DNA from: Oscillospiraceae bacterium | Lineage (GTDB): Bacteria > Bacillota > Clostridia > Oscillospirales > Oscillospiraceae | DNA length: 64,000 bases | Reading direction: 5' to 3' | NCBI GenBank assembly: GCA_015068245.1 | Contig: SVKU01000004.1 | Location: 1-64,000, forward strand | Shown here: piece after piece, positions 49,414-56,741 of the stretch | Layout: each line of letters begins with the position of its first letter | How positions within the stretch are numbered: the first letter of the stretch is position 1 | Notes under the pieces: model-generated | Databases searched by the model: none | What the model was told of the DNA's origin: nothing | What the model saw: the letters and a program-made list of their open reading frames with translations, nothing else | Position numbers and translations under genes: made by a program

Positions 49414-50931
49414 ATGTATAACCTGCTTGAATACCTGGAGCAGACTGCCGGTCGGTTCCCGGACAAGACAGCCTTTGAGGACGTAAACGGCGCCGTGACC
49501 TATGGTCAGCTGATGCAGAGGGCAAAGGCTGCCGGTACTGCTATTGCTGCGGTCACGCCTCCCGGCAAAGCCGTGGCGGTATGCATGGAAAAGAGCGTGG
49601 ACGCAGTAACTGCGTTCATGGCTGCCCTGTACGCCGGCTGCTTCTACTGCTTTGTGGATCCCAAGCAGCCTGCTGCCAGAAACATAGCCATGCTTCAGCC
49701 TGTTGAGCCTGCTGTGGTTCTCTATAACGACAGCGGCAAAAAAGCCGCAGGTTTTCTGGAAATGAATGCGCTGGACATCAGTCAGCTTGTGGAAACAGAA
49801 CCCGACGAGGCTGTGCTTGCAGTCATTCGCCGCCGTCACATCGACCTTGACCCGGCATACTGCAGCTTTACCTCCGGCTCCACCGGTACGCCCAAGGGAG
49901 TATTGGTGAGCCATCGGTCGGTTATAGATTTTATCGACGTTTTTGTGCCCCTGTTCGGCATATCCGACGCCGATGTTTTGGCATGCCAGTCACCCTTTGA
50001 CTTCGATGTGTCTGTCAAGGACATCTATTCCTGCCTTAAAACCGGTGCGTCCTGTTTTTTGATACCGAAATACTATTTCGTATTCCTGCCAAACCTGCTG
50101 GAAATGATGACTGAGAAGAAGGTCACGACCCTTATCTGGGCGGTGTCCGCTCTTTGTATGCTCTCCGAGCGTGACGCTCTGGAATTCCAGACACCTCCGT
50201 GCATCAACAAGATTCTTTTCAGCGGCGAGGTCATGCCCCCCAGTCATCTGCTGACATGGAAACGGTATTATCCTCAGGCTAAGTTCGTCAACCTCTACGG
50301 TCCCACGGAGATAACCTGCAACTGTACATACCATATCCTGCCGCAGGACTATTCCGGCGGAGAGATACCTATGGGTCTGCCGTTCCCCAATGAGCGGGTG
50401 TTCCTGCTGAGGGACGACGGCACCGAGGTTACCGATCCCGGCGAAGCCGGCGAGATCTGCGTTGCAGGCACAGCTGTGGCTCTGGGTTACTGCGGACTGC
50501 CCGAACGGACGGAGGAAGCCTTTGTAAACGATCCGCTGACGACCCTGTGGAACAGCCGTATATACAAAACCGGCGACATGGCACGATACGGTGACGACGG
50601 TCTTATGTACTATTCCGGCCGACGTGACCATCAGATCAAGCGTCACGGTCGGCGAGTGGAGCTGGCGGAAATAGACCGTGCGCTCCACAGCATAGACGGT
50701 GTTGCGCGAGCATGTACGGTGTATATCAAAGAAAGCCAGACTCTTGTGGCATTCCTGTCCGGAAATGAGCCTGAACGCAAGGTTTTTGCAAAGACTCTTG
50801 CTAAACTGCTGCCGGACTATATGATGCCCGACGAGAACATCTGGCAGGAGTCTCTGCCCCTGAACGCCCACGGAAAAATCGACCGTTCCGCTCTTACCAA
50901 ATCTTATCTTGAAGGAAAAGAAAATGGATAA
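49414..50931 (+). CDS. Amino-acid adenylating ligase (DltA-like AMP-forming enzyme)
   Basis: The 505-residue stand-alone adenylation domain has the P-loop SFTSGSTGTPKGV, NLYGPTE, YKTGDMARY and the C-terminal HGKIDR lysine. Length and order match DltA, which charges D-alanine onto DltC. The pocket-forming segments (SPFDFDVSVKDIYSCL, GEVMPPSHLL) resemble DltA but are not identical. Another amino acid or a carboxylic acid is possible. It is translationally coupled to both neighbours: 1-base gap upstream, 8-base overlap downstream. Confidence 0.88.
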   Translation: MYNLLEYLEQTAGRFPDKTAFEDVNGAVTYGQLMQRAKAAGTAIAAVTPPGKAVAVCMEKSVDAVTAFMAALYAGCFYCFVDPKQPAARNIAMLQPVEPAVVLYNDSGKKAAGFLEMNALDISQLVETEPDEAVLAVIRRRHIDLDPAYCSFTSGSTGTPKGVLVSHRSVIDFIDVFVPLFGISDADVLACQSPFDFDVSVKDIYSCLKTGASCFLIPKYYFVFLPNLLEMMTEKKVTTLIWAVSALCMLSERDALEFQTPPCINKILFSGEVMPPSHLLTWKRYYPQAKFVNLYGPTEITCNCTYHILPQDYSGGEIPMGLPFPNERVFLLRDDGTEVTDPGEAGEICVAGTAVALGYCGLPERTEEAFVNDPLTTLWNSRIYKTGDMARYGDDGLMYYSGRRDHQIKRHGRRVELAEIDRALHSIDGVARACTVYIKESQTLVAFLSGNEPERKVFAKTLAKLLPDYMMPDENIWQESLPLNAHGKIDRSALTKSYLEGKENG

Positions 50932-52081
50932 CGCCCGACTTTTGGATATTGCAAATGAATTTGGCACTCCTTCATACGTTCTTGATGCGGAAAGTTTTGC
51001 CGAAAGATGTGCTTTGGTTGATAAAGCTATCGGTCAGGACGCAAAGCTGTGCTTCTGTGTCAAAGCCGGAGGTTTTCTGCTGCACTGCCTGCCGGAAACG
51101 GTGAAAGCGCTTGAGGTTTGCTCTCCCGGAGAACTGGAGCTTTGCAAAAGAGCCGGTATAGACCCGAAAATGATAGTGTTTTCCGGACTGGTAAAGACCG
51201 AAAAGAGCATATCCGACGCCGTTGACTTCGGCGTGGGCATACTTACTGTCGAAAGCCTTGGTCAGCTGAAGCTGATAAATGCTGAAGGTCTGCGCAGAGG
51301 TCAGGTTCTGCCTGTTCTGCTGCGGCTTACAGCGGGCGACCAGTTCGGCATGGACGAAAGCGAAGTGCGTTTTGCCGCAGAAAACAGGGACAGGTATCCC
51401 GGTGTTTCCATGGACGGTCTGCACTATTTTTCCGGCACTCAGAAGAACAAGCCCGCCAAAATCGAAAAAGAGCTGGCATATGTAACGGAGTTTGCCGACG
51501 GATTGAGCCGGGATTTTGGTTTTGAAACAAAACGGCTGGAATTCGGGCCGGGATTATTCTCCGACTATTTCGGCACTGACGCCGATGCTTCCGAAGCAAC
51601 TGTGCTGGAGCAGTGCCGGGAAGCAATTCACCGTGCGGCTTCACGCTTTGAGCTTACCATAGAGCTTGGTCGTTTCCTTGCGGCCTCCTGCGGCACTTAC
51701 CTTACCAAAGTATTGGAAGTTAAAGATAACCATTCCGGCCGATATGCCATAATCGACGGCGGAACTCATCAGATAAATTACGACGGTCAGATACTCGGTC
51801 TGCGTGTACCTCCCGTGTCGGTGCTTTCCGGCGGAGGAGAGACTGAGCAATACACCGTGTGCGGCAGCCTGTGCGCCATAAGCGACAGACTTTTCCAGCA
51901 CGCTCAGCTTCCCGGCGTAAAAGAAGGGGATATTCTGGCGTTTCACAGGGCAGGAGCCTATGGCGTCACCGAAGGCAAGGCACTGTTTCTCAGCCGTGAA
52001 CTGCCCCGGGTGGTTCTGGCAAAGGGCGGAGACAGCTTTTTGCTTCGGGACTTTATCCCCACAGACCCCTTTAACGCATAA
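50924..52081 (+). CDS. PLP-dependent decarboxylase, fold III (DAP/Orn/Arg decarboxylase family)
   Basis: The 385-residue product starts at ATG 50924, overlapping the ligase stop. The PLP lysine is K47 in FCVKAGG. Later family motifs are present: LHYFSGTQ (the HIGSQ position), ELGRFLAASCGTYL (the EPGR position), GSLCAISD (catalytic C-x3-D) and HRAGAYG. It should decarboxylate an amino acid or an amino acid derivative. This gene is foreign to ordinary dlt operons. A comparable ligase-decarboxylase-carrier trio is known from exosortase-linked polysaccharide loci (TIGR03098/TIGR03099), supporting a polymer-modification role. A racemase role cannot be excluded. Confidence 0.85.
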   Translation: MDNARLLDIANEFGTPSYVLDAESFAERCALVDKAIGQDAKLCFCVKAGGFLLHCLPETVKALEVCSPGELELCKRAGIDPKMIVFSGLVKTEKSISDAVDFGVGILTVESLGQLKLINAEGLRRGQVLPVLLRLTAGDQFGMDESEVRFAAENRDRYPGVSMDGLHYFSGTQKNKPAKIEKELAYVTEFADGLSRDFGFETKRLEFGPGLFSDYFGTDADASEATVLEQCREAIHRAASRFELTIELGRFLAASCGTYLTKVLEVKDNHSGRYAIIDGGTHQINYDGQILGLRVPPVSVLSGGGETEQYTVCGSLCAISDRLFQHAQLPGVKEGDILAFHRAGAYGVTEGKALFLSRELPRVVLAKGGDSFLLRDFIPTDPFNA

Positions 52082-52102
52082 AAACAAAAGGCGATATAAA
52101 CA

Positions 52103-53680
52103 ATGTTGATTTCAACCTTTACGTTTTTCTTTTTTGTAATAGCAGTATTCATATTGTATTTCATCTTCCCCAAAAACTGGCGGTGGGTAGTGCTTCTGGC
52201 CTCCAGTGTGGTTTTCTATGCCTCCATGGATCTGAGGTATTTCCTGTTTATTGGCATAACGGCAGTTTCTGCCTATTTTACAGCCATCGATCAGCACAGG
52301 CTGAACCTGCAGCGTGACGAAACGCTGCAGCGCCTGACAGACAGGGAAGAAAAAAAGGCTGCCCGTGCAGCATTCAAGACTAAAAAACGCAGGCATGTAG
52401 GTGCGTGTATTGCCCTGAATTTCGGCATACTTATCGTTTTGAAATACACCTACCTGTTTACGGGCGAATTTGCACCTCCCGCATTTTTCTCCAACGAAGC
52501 GGGAACCGGACTGCTGCTGCCGCTGGGCATTTCGTTTTACACCTTCCAGACCGTTGGATACCTTGTGGACGTTTATAACGGCAAGGTTCAGCCGGAACGT
52601 AACTTTGCGAAGTTTGCCCTGTTCGTATCTTTCTTCCCCCAGATAATCCAGGGCCCCATCAGCCGCTTTGACCAGCTGGCACCTCAGCTTTACGAGGGAC
52701 ATGACTTTGATTTCGACAGAATGAAATCCGGTCTGGAACTGGTGCTTTGGGGATATATGAAAAAGCTGGTCATTGCCGACCTGACCTTTGCCTTTGTGTG
52801 GGAGATAGTCTGCGATTACCAGGACTGCTCCGGCACAGCCATAGTGTTTGCCATGCTGCTTTACAGTGCCCGCGGTTTTGCAGACTTTTCCGGCGGCATC
52901 GACATCATGCGCGGCATCTGTGAGGTGATGGGCATAACCCTGCCGGCAAACTTCCGTCAGCCTTACCTGTCCCGTTCCCTTTCAGAGTTCTGGCGCCGCT
53001 GGCATATCACTCTGGGCGAATGGTTCAAGGATTATGTGTTCTTCCCGCTGGCAACCTCCAAGCCATACAACGCCCTTGGCAGACTGCTGCGGAAGAAGTT
53101 CAGCCGCAAGACCTCCGACAGGGTATGTACATCGGTGGTGTCCCTTATAACCTTTGTGCTTATAGGTATGTGGCACGGCAACAGCTGGGGATATGTTGTC
53201 TACGGTTTCTGGCACGGTCTTATCATTGCCGTTTCCACCATGTTGACCGACGCGTTCCCGGTAATATACAAAAAGCTGCATATCAACCCCGAAAGCTGGT
53301 ACTGGAAAATCTTCCAGGTGGTGCGTACATATATCCTGGTTGTCATGGGGCTGTACCTTGTGCTGCCTCTGAACTGGCTGGACGGTGTCGAAATGCTGAA
53401 AATGAGCTTTATGGGCCCGTTCCAGGAGCTTAGCACCCTGCGAAGCGTGCTGACCAAGTATCATTTCTTCCGGGAGTTCCCGGTGGTCATGTATGGCATA
53501 GCGGTCATGGTGCTGTCTGCCATCCCTTCGGCATTCGGCATCAACCTGCGGGAAAAGCTGAATAAGCTGCCGTTCCCGATCCAGTGGGTGATACTCATTG
53601 CAGGCATCCTCTATGTGTGCGTTTTCGGCGCATACGGCGATGCCTACGATGCAACGTCCTTCATCTATCAGGTGTTCTAG
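52103..53680 (+). CDS. MBOAT O-acyltransferase (DltB/AlgI-like)
   Basis: The 525-residue polytopic membrane protein has about 11-12 hydrophobic segments. It has the MBOAT features LSEFWRRWHITLGEWFKDYV and the conserved-histidine segment IGMWHGNSWGYVVYGFWHG. It would move the carrier-bound group across, or at, the membrane to an extracellular hydroxyl. Length (about 500) is nearer AlgI/PatA than Bacillus DltB (about 400). The Lys/Arg-rich cytoplasmic stretch near 70-100 (DREEKKAARAAFKTKKRR) may contact the carrier protein. It is 21 bases behind the decarboxylase gene. Confidence 0.93.
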   Translation: MLISTFTFFFFVIAVFILYFIFPKNWRWVVLLASSVVFYASMDLRYFLFIGITAVSAYFTAIDQHRLNLQRDETLQRLTDREEKKAARAAFKTKKRRHVGACIALNFGILIVLKYTYLFTGEFAPPAFFSNEAGTGLLLPLGISFYTFQTVGYLVDVYNGKVQPERNFAKFALFVSFFPQIIQGPISRFDQLAPQLYEGHDFDFDRMKSGLELVLWGYMKKLVIADLTFAFVWEIVCDYQDCSGTAIVFAMLLYSARGFADFSGGIDIMRGICEVMGITLPANFRQPYLSRSLSEFWRRWHITLGEWFKDYVFFPLATSKPYNALGRLLRKKFSRKTSDRVCTSVVSLITFVLIGMWHGNSWGYVVYGFWHGLIIAVSTMLTDAFPVIYKKLHINPESWYWKIFQVVRTYILVVMGLYLVLPLNWLDGVEMLKMSFMGPFQELSTLRSVLTKYHFFREFPVVMYGIAVMVLSAIPSAFGINLREKLNKLPFPIQWVILIAGILYVCVFGAYGDAYDATSFIYQVF

Positions 53681-53692
53681 GAGGGCGATAAT

Positions 53693-54724
53693 ATGAAGAA
53701 AAAACATAATTTCATACGGGCAACGGCTTTTGTTGTCCTGACCCTGTCCATACTTGCGATTGTCGGCAGAGCCATCAGCAGTCTTGCGGTAAACGACCAT
53801 ATGCTTTGGCGTCTTTCGGGGTTCTACCTTGAAAAAAGAGAGAGCCTTGATGCGGTTATAGTTGGCCCCAGTGCCACTTACGCCTATTGGGAGCCTACCA
53901 CCGCATGGGAAGAATACGGCATAGCTGTTTATCCCTATTCAACAGCCCAGCAGCCCCTTTCGTCCACAAGGTTTGTCCTTGAGGAATGCCGCAAAACCCA
54001 ACCGGACGCACTGTTCGTGATCAACATTAACCTGTTTTTGATGGAGGGCGTCACGCCTGCACAGATCCACTTCCTGTCGGACATTATGCCGCCGTCGCTG
54101 AACCGACACAGAATGATACAGTACATGGCAGAAAAGGGTGAATACGACAGCCCATATCAGCTGCTTGAGTTCTATCAGCCTGTGTTTGCCATGCACAGTC
54201 GATGGAAACGGGCACATTTGCCGTCGAAACACACCAGTGGCTTCGGCTGCAAGGGAGCTTCCCTTGACCCTCAGTTCATCAAAGGTTCAGAGGACGTTAC
54301 GGGACTGTTTGTTGAAAACGAGGAAAGGCTGCCCATTTCCGAAGACGCCATCTATGAGTTGGAACTTCTGTTTGACTATATAGAAGAAAACGACGTGGAA
54401 GTCTGCTTTTTCTATTCTCCCGCAGTGGTCAGCTATGACGTGATACCTTACATGAACACGCTTATCGACTATATCCGTGACGCCGGCTACACGCTTTACG
54501 ACGGTGCGGCGAACTTTGAGGAAACGGGCCTGTATCCGCCGACGGATTATATGGACCGCTCCCACACCAACCTCAGCGGTGCCATCAAGTTTACCAAATG
54601 GCTTGGGGGCAAGCTGGTGGAGGATTACGGATTTGAGGACAAGCGGGGTGACCCGGACTATAAGTCCTGGGACGATTCCGTTGAGCATTACGACAGAATT
54701 GCAAGAATAATCGGATTCCAATAA
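53693..54724 (+). CDS. Membrane-anchored SGNH-like protein (DltD/AlgX-type role)
   Basis: The 343-residue protein has an N-terminal membrane anchor (about 8-30) and then an extracellular domain. It shows an SGNH-type nucleophile region VGPSATYAYWEP (S60) and a late DRSH (D288, H291) in MDRSHTNLSGAIKFTKWL. These match the catalytic triad order of GDSL/SGNH hydrolases and the AlgX/AlgJ/DltD partners that accept acyl groups from MBOAT proteins. It is 12 bases behind the MBOAT gene and ends the operon at a strong terminator. The family call rests on these motifs only. Confidence 0.78.
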   Translation: MKKKHNFIRATAFVVLTLSILAIVGRAISSLAVNDHMLWRLSGFYLEKRESLDAVIVGPSATYAYWEPTTAWEEYGIAVYPYSTAQQPLSSTRFVLEECRKTQPDALFVININLFLMEGVTPAQIHFLSDIMPPSLNRHRMIQYMAEKGEYDSPYQLLEFYQPVFAMHSRWKRAHLPSKHTSGFGCKGASLDPQFIKGSEDVTGLFVENEERLPISEDAIYELELLFDYIEENDVEVCFFYSPAVVSYDVIPYMNTLIDYIRDAGYTLYDGAANFEETGLYPPTDYMDRSHTNLSGAIKFTKWLGGKLVEDYGFEDKRGDPDYKSWDDSVEHYDRIARIIGFQ

Positions 54725-54725
54725 T

Positions 54726-54774
54726 AAACCACCACCCCTGTTGGTGCAGCGTTACTGCGCCAACAGGGGTGGTT
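54726..54774. terminator. Bidirectional terminator between dlt-like operon and XRE/ImmA island
   Basis: AAACCACCACCCCTGTTGG...CCAACAGGGGTGGTTT is a very long stem (about 17 bp plus an inner GCAG/CTGC). The flanking A/T runs are short. Confidence 0.75.
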
Positions 54775-55056
54775 TCATATGTTGATGTTCCGACCGGCGG
54801 CTTGATTAAAAACGTATCCCGCTTTCATGGCAGAAGTCAGATTGTGCTTCGCCCGGGATATACCGCGGCTGACAACGCTGGGACTTACGTTGAATAATTC
54901 GGCGATTTCCACACCGGACAATCCTTGAGCATACAGACTGAAATATTTGAACTGAGTTTCGGTCAATAGTGGTTTTAGCTGCTCGACGGAGACCTTGTCC
55001 GGCAGCCGGCTCTTGCTGACGTGCTTAGATTTGCGGGATTTTCTTTCAGCAGTCAT
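54775..55056 (-). CDS. Small helix-turn-helix protein (sigma region 4/LuxR-like)
   Basis: The 93-residue protein has a basic N-terminus (RKSRKSKHVSKSR) and a helix-turn-helix at about 35-75: LLTETQFKYFSLYAQGLSG-VEIAELFNVSPSVVSRGISRAK. This is the pattern of sigma factor region 4 or LuxR-type DNA-binding domains; it has no other domain. Similar small regulators are common in mobile elements of Clostridia (general impression, not searched). It overlaps the end of the next gene by 11 bases. Confidence 0.75.
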   Translation of the reverse strand: MTAERKSRKSKHVSKSRLPDKVSVEQLKPLLTETQFKYFSLYAQGLSGVEIAELFNVSPSVVSRGISRAKHNLTSAMKAGYVFNQAAGRNINI

Positions 55057-55288
55057 GGCTCATCACCCGAGCAGTGCTCCTACGGCATCGGCGTGGGTAT
55101 CCGCGGTCATAGTAATGCTCCATAAGTCTGGCCTGAGACCTGAGCTGATTGCGAACAGCTGTGTAATGCCTGATTTTTGCTTCGGTGGCCGTATCATCGG
55201 GGTGCCTGTTTTTCCGAAGGGACTCAATGCGCCGGGTCAGACCGGCACAGGTTGTGTAGTAATCCATGGACAGCTCGTACAGAGTCAT
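55046..55288 (-). CDS. Small basic protein of unknown function (80 aa)
   Basis: The 80-residue product starts at ATG 55288 behind GAGGTG. A longer frame upstream has no ribosome site and runs into the ImmA gene. It is helical, beginning TLYELSMDYYTTCAGLTRRIESLRKNR and ending in a basic stretch (YDRGYPRRCRRSTARV). Probably an accessory or DNA/RNA-contacting protein of the same element as its neighbour, with which it overlaps. Function unknown. Confidence 0.55.
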   Translation of the reverse strand: MTLYELSMDYYTTCAGLTRRIESLRKNRHPDDTATEAKIRHYTAVRNQLRSQARLMEHYYDRGYPRRCRRSTARVMSHDC

Positions 55289-55475
55289 AGTATCACCTCG
55301 TAATAATAATGTAAGCATATATGTAAACAGGATTGAATGAAAAAACTTCCCACGGACAGGAGTGGAATGTCCCGGGAAAATCCCGGCAGGAAAAGAGAGA
55401 ACTGCTTGGCAATTTTTAGGAGATATCATGTCTGTCCTGCCGGGAAGTTTTCTGATTGTTGGGATCGTGGGAGAA

Positions 55476-56156
55476 TCAGTCTGCCGAGCTGCGGAAGAAT
55501 CCCAGCTGACGCAGACGTATCCTTGCTGCGGTTCGGGAAACATCAAAGGTGCGGCAGATATGCTCCACCGTCCTTTCGCATGAGGGGGTTTCTATACCTT
55601 CTACCAGATAGGGTCTTGCGGAAAAATGAGGATTTGCGTCGTAAACAGCCCGGCAAAAGGCGGCGACAGGCATGAGAAGGCAGCTTGCCATGGCGTTTGC
55701 CTGCCACTCCAGCCAGTCCTCCTGTGTTTTTGGAGAAAAGTCACCAAACAAAGCAGTTTCCCGGCATAGGCAGCGAAGTGCCTGCCTGCCGTATCCAAAA
55801 ACATCACGATGCAGCAGCCAGTGAGAGATCTCGTGCGCCAGCGTAAAACGCTGGCGGAGAGACGGGTCGGGCATCAGCATTACGGTGCCTTCTTCCATAA
55901 CCTCGCAGCGGTATTCCAGTGAGGGGGTTACGTATTCCACCAGCCCCTGACCGAAAACGGTCATGCCGAGAATATCTCCCCGGGGTGACAGATAACCTTC
56001 CAAAATCGCCAGTCCAAGGCTGTCTGCCAGCCGATACAGGTCTGTGGTCTGAGGTTTATCTGAACAGCCCGGCATAAGCTCGTCCAGAGTGGAACGGGCA
56101 AGCTCGTCCAGCCGGCAGCGGCTGAACCTGGGCAAAGTATCAGTTTGATGAACCAT
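55476..56156 (-). CDS. ImmA/IrrE-family zinc metallopeptidase
   Basis: The 226-residue protein has the zinc motif HEISH (H108, E109, H112) in FTLAHEISHWLLHRDVFG, with a downstream glutamate in EWQANAMASCLLMP as likely third ligand. The C-terminal part (about 185-215) looks like a helix-turn-helix (VEHICRTFDVSRTAARIRLRQLG). ImmA-type proteases cut a partner repressor; here the partner is the XRE protein whose gene overlaps by 17 bases. The start at 56156 is set by this overlap. The 187-base gap after the stop holds only hairpins (TCCCGGGAAAATCCCGG). Confidence 0.88.
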   Translation of the reverse strand: MVHQTDTLPRFSRCRLDELARSTLDELMPGCSDKPQTTDLYRLADSLGLAILEGYLSPRGDILGMTVFGQGLVEYVTPSLEYRCEVMEEGTVMLMPDPSLRQRFTLAHEISHWLLHRDVFGYGRQALRCLCRETALFGDFSPKTQEDWLEWQANAMASCLLMPVAAFCRAVYDANPHFSARPYLVEGIETPSCERTVEHICRTFDVSRTAARIRLRQLGFFRSSAD

Positions 56157-56511
56157 CGTTTTTTACCATGCTGTCTATAAAATCCTGCCATTGGCGGTCA
56201 GATATTTTATAGTCTCTTGCTTTGCGCAGGGCAACCCGGGCAATGTCTGTGGAATCAATGTATTCCCGCAGGTCGGGGTATCCGTCGTTGCGGCACTTGC
56301 CGGCCAGATCGTAAAACACGTCTTTTTCCTCGGCAGAGATTTCCAATACCTGCTCCAGCGCAGATAAAAATTTATCCGGCGCATAACGGTTGCCCCGCTC
56401 AACGTCACTGAGGTAAGCGGGAGCCATACCGATTTTCAACGCCACCGAACGCAGGGACAATCCAAGGGCTTCCCTGCGGTTTCTGATATATGAACCAAAA
56501 GCTTCGTTCAT
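56140..56511 (-). CDS. XRE-family repressor (ImmR-like)
   Basis: The 123-residue protein has an N-terminal helix-turn-helix (about 6-62): IRNRREALGLSLRSVALKIGMAPAYLSDVERG. A helical C-terminal region ends in QWQDFIDSMVKND. It pairs with the overlapping ImmA/IrrE-type protease gene, as in ICEBs1 and many stress or phage switches, and probably represses its own promoter (56568-56596). Two CGAACAAATGTnC sites flank that promoter. Confidence 0.88.
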   Translation of the reverse strand: MNEAFGSYIRNRREALGLSLRSVALKIGMAPAYLSDVERGNRYAPDKFLSALEQVLEISAEEKDVFYDLAGKCRNDGYPDLREYIDSTDIARVALRKARDYKISDRQWQDFIDSMVKNDGSSN

Positions 56512-56538
56512 GGCCGTGTCAGTCCTTTCAAGATAATG

Positions 56539-56551
56539 CGAACAAATGTAC
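56539..56551. promoter_or_regulatory. Candidate operator 1 for the XRE repressor
   Basis: CGAACAAATGTAC, downstream of the -10 box. It shares CGAACAAATGT with operator 2 at 56605. Confidence 0.5.
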
Positions 56552-56567
56552 GGTAATGATTACCTAA

Positions 56568-56596
56568 AGAATACCATCTTTGTGTGAAATTGTCAA
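56568..56596 (-). promoter_or_regulatory. Promoter of the XRE-ImmA operon
   Basis: Minus strand TTGACA (56596-56591), 17 bases, TATTCT (56573-56568), about 55 bases before the ATG at 56511. Confidence 0.65.
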
Positions 56597-56604
56597 TACT
56601 TTTG

Positions 56605-56617
56605 CGAACAAATGTTC
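56605..56617. promoter_or_regulatory. Candidate operator 2 (LexA-box-like dyad)
   Basis: CGAACAAATGTTC is a near-perfect dyad (GAAC-AAAT-GTTC) lying just upstream of the XRE -35 box. It fits the Bacillota SOS box CGAACN4GTTCG in 12 of 13 positions, so either the XRE repressor or LexA may bind. It is also 62 bases upstream of the -35 box of the gene at 56742. Confidence 0.5.
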
Positions 56618-56678
56618 TGAAATTTTTAGGGCCAATCAAAAAAAGTTAAATATCGAACAGTTAGAACGGGAATTGTAA

Positions 56679-56707
56679 TTGAATTTGGCAAATAGTTGTA
56701 GTAAAAT
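56679..56707 (+). promoter_or_regulatory. Promoter of the 625-aa beta-helix-like gene
   Basis: TTGAAT (56679-56684), 17 bases, TAAAAT (56702-56707), 35 bases before the ATG. Confidence 0.55.
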
Positions 56708-56741
56708 CAAATGGTTAAGAAATTAAGGAGGTAATTACCAA

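Noticed and set aside
49414-50931. Acyl-CoA synthetase or NRPS module for the adenylating ligase.
   Set aside because: It has no condensation or thioesterase domains and lies with a DltC-like carrier, MBOAT and SGNH-like genes, so a DltA-type role fits better.
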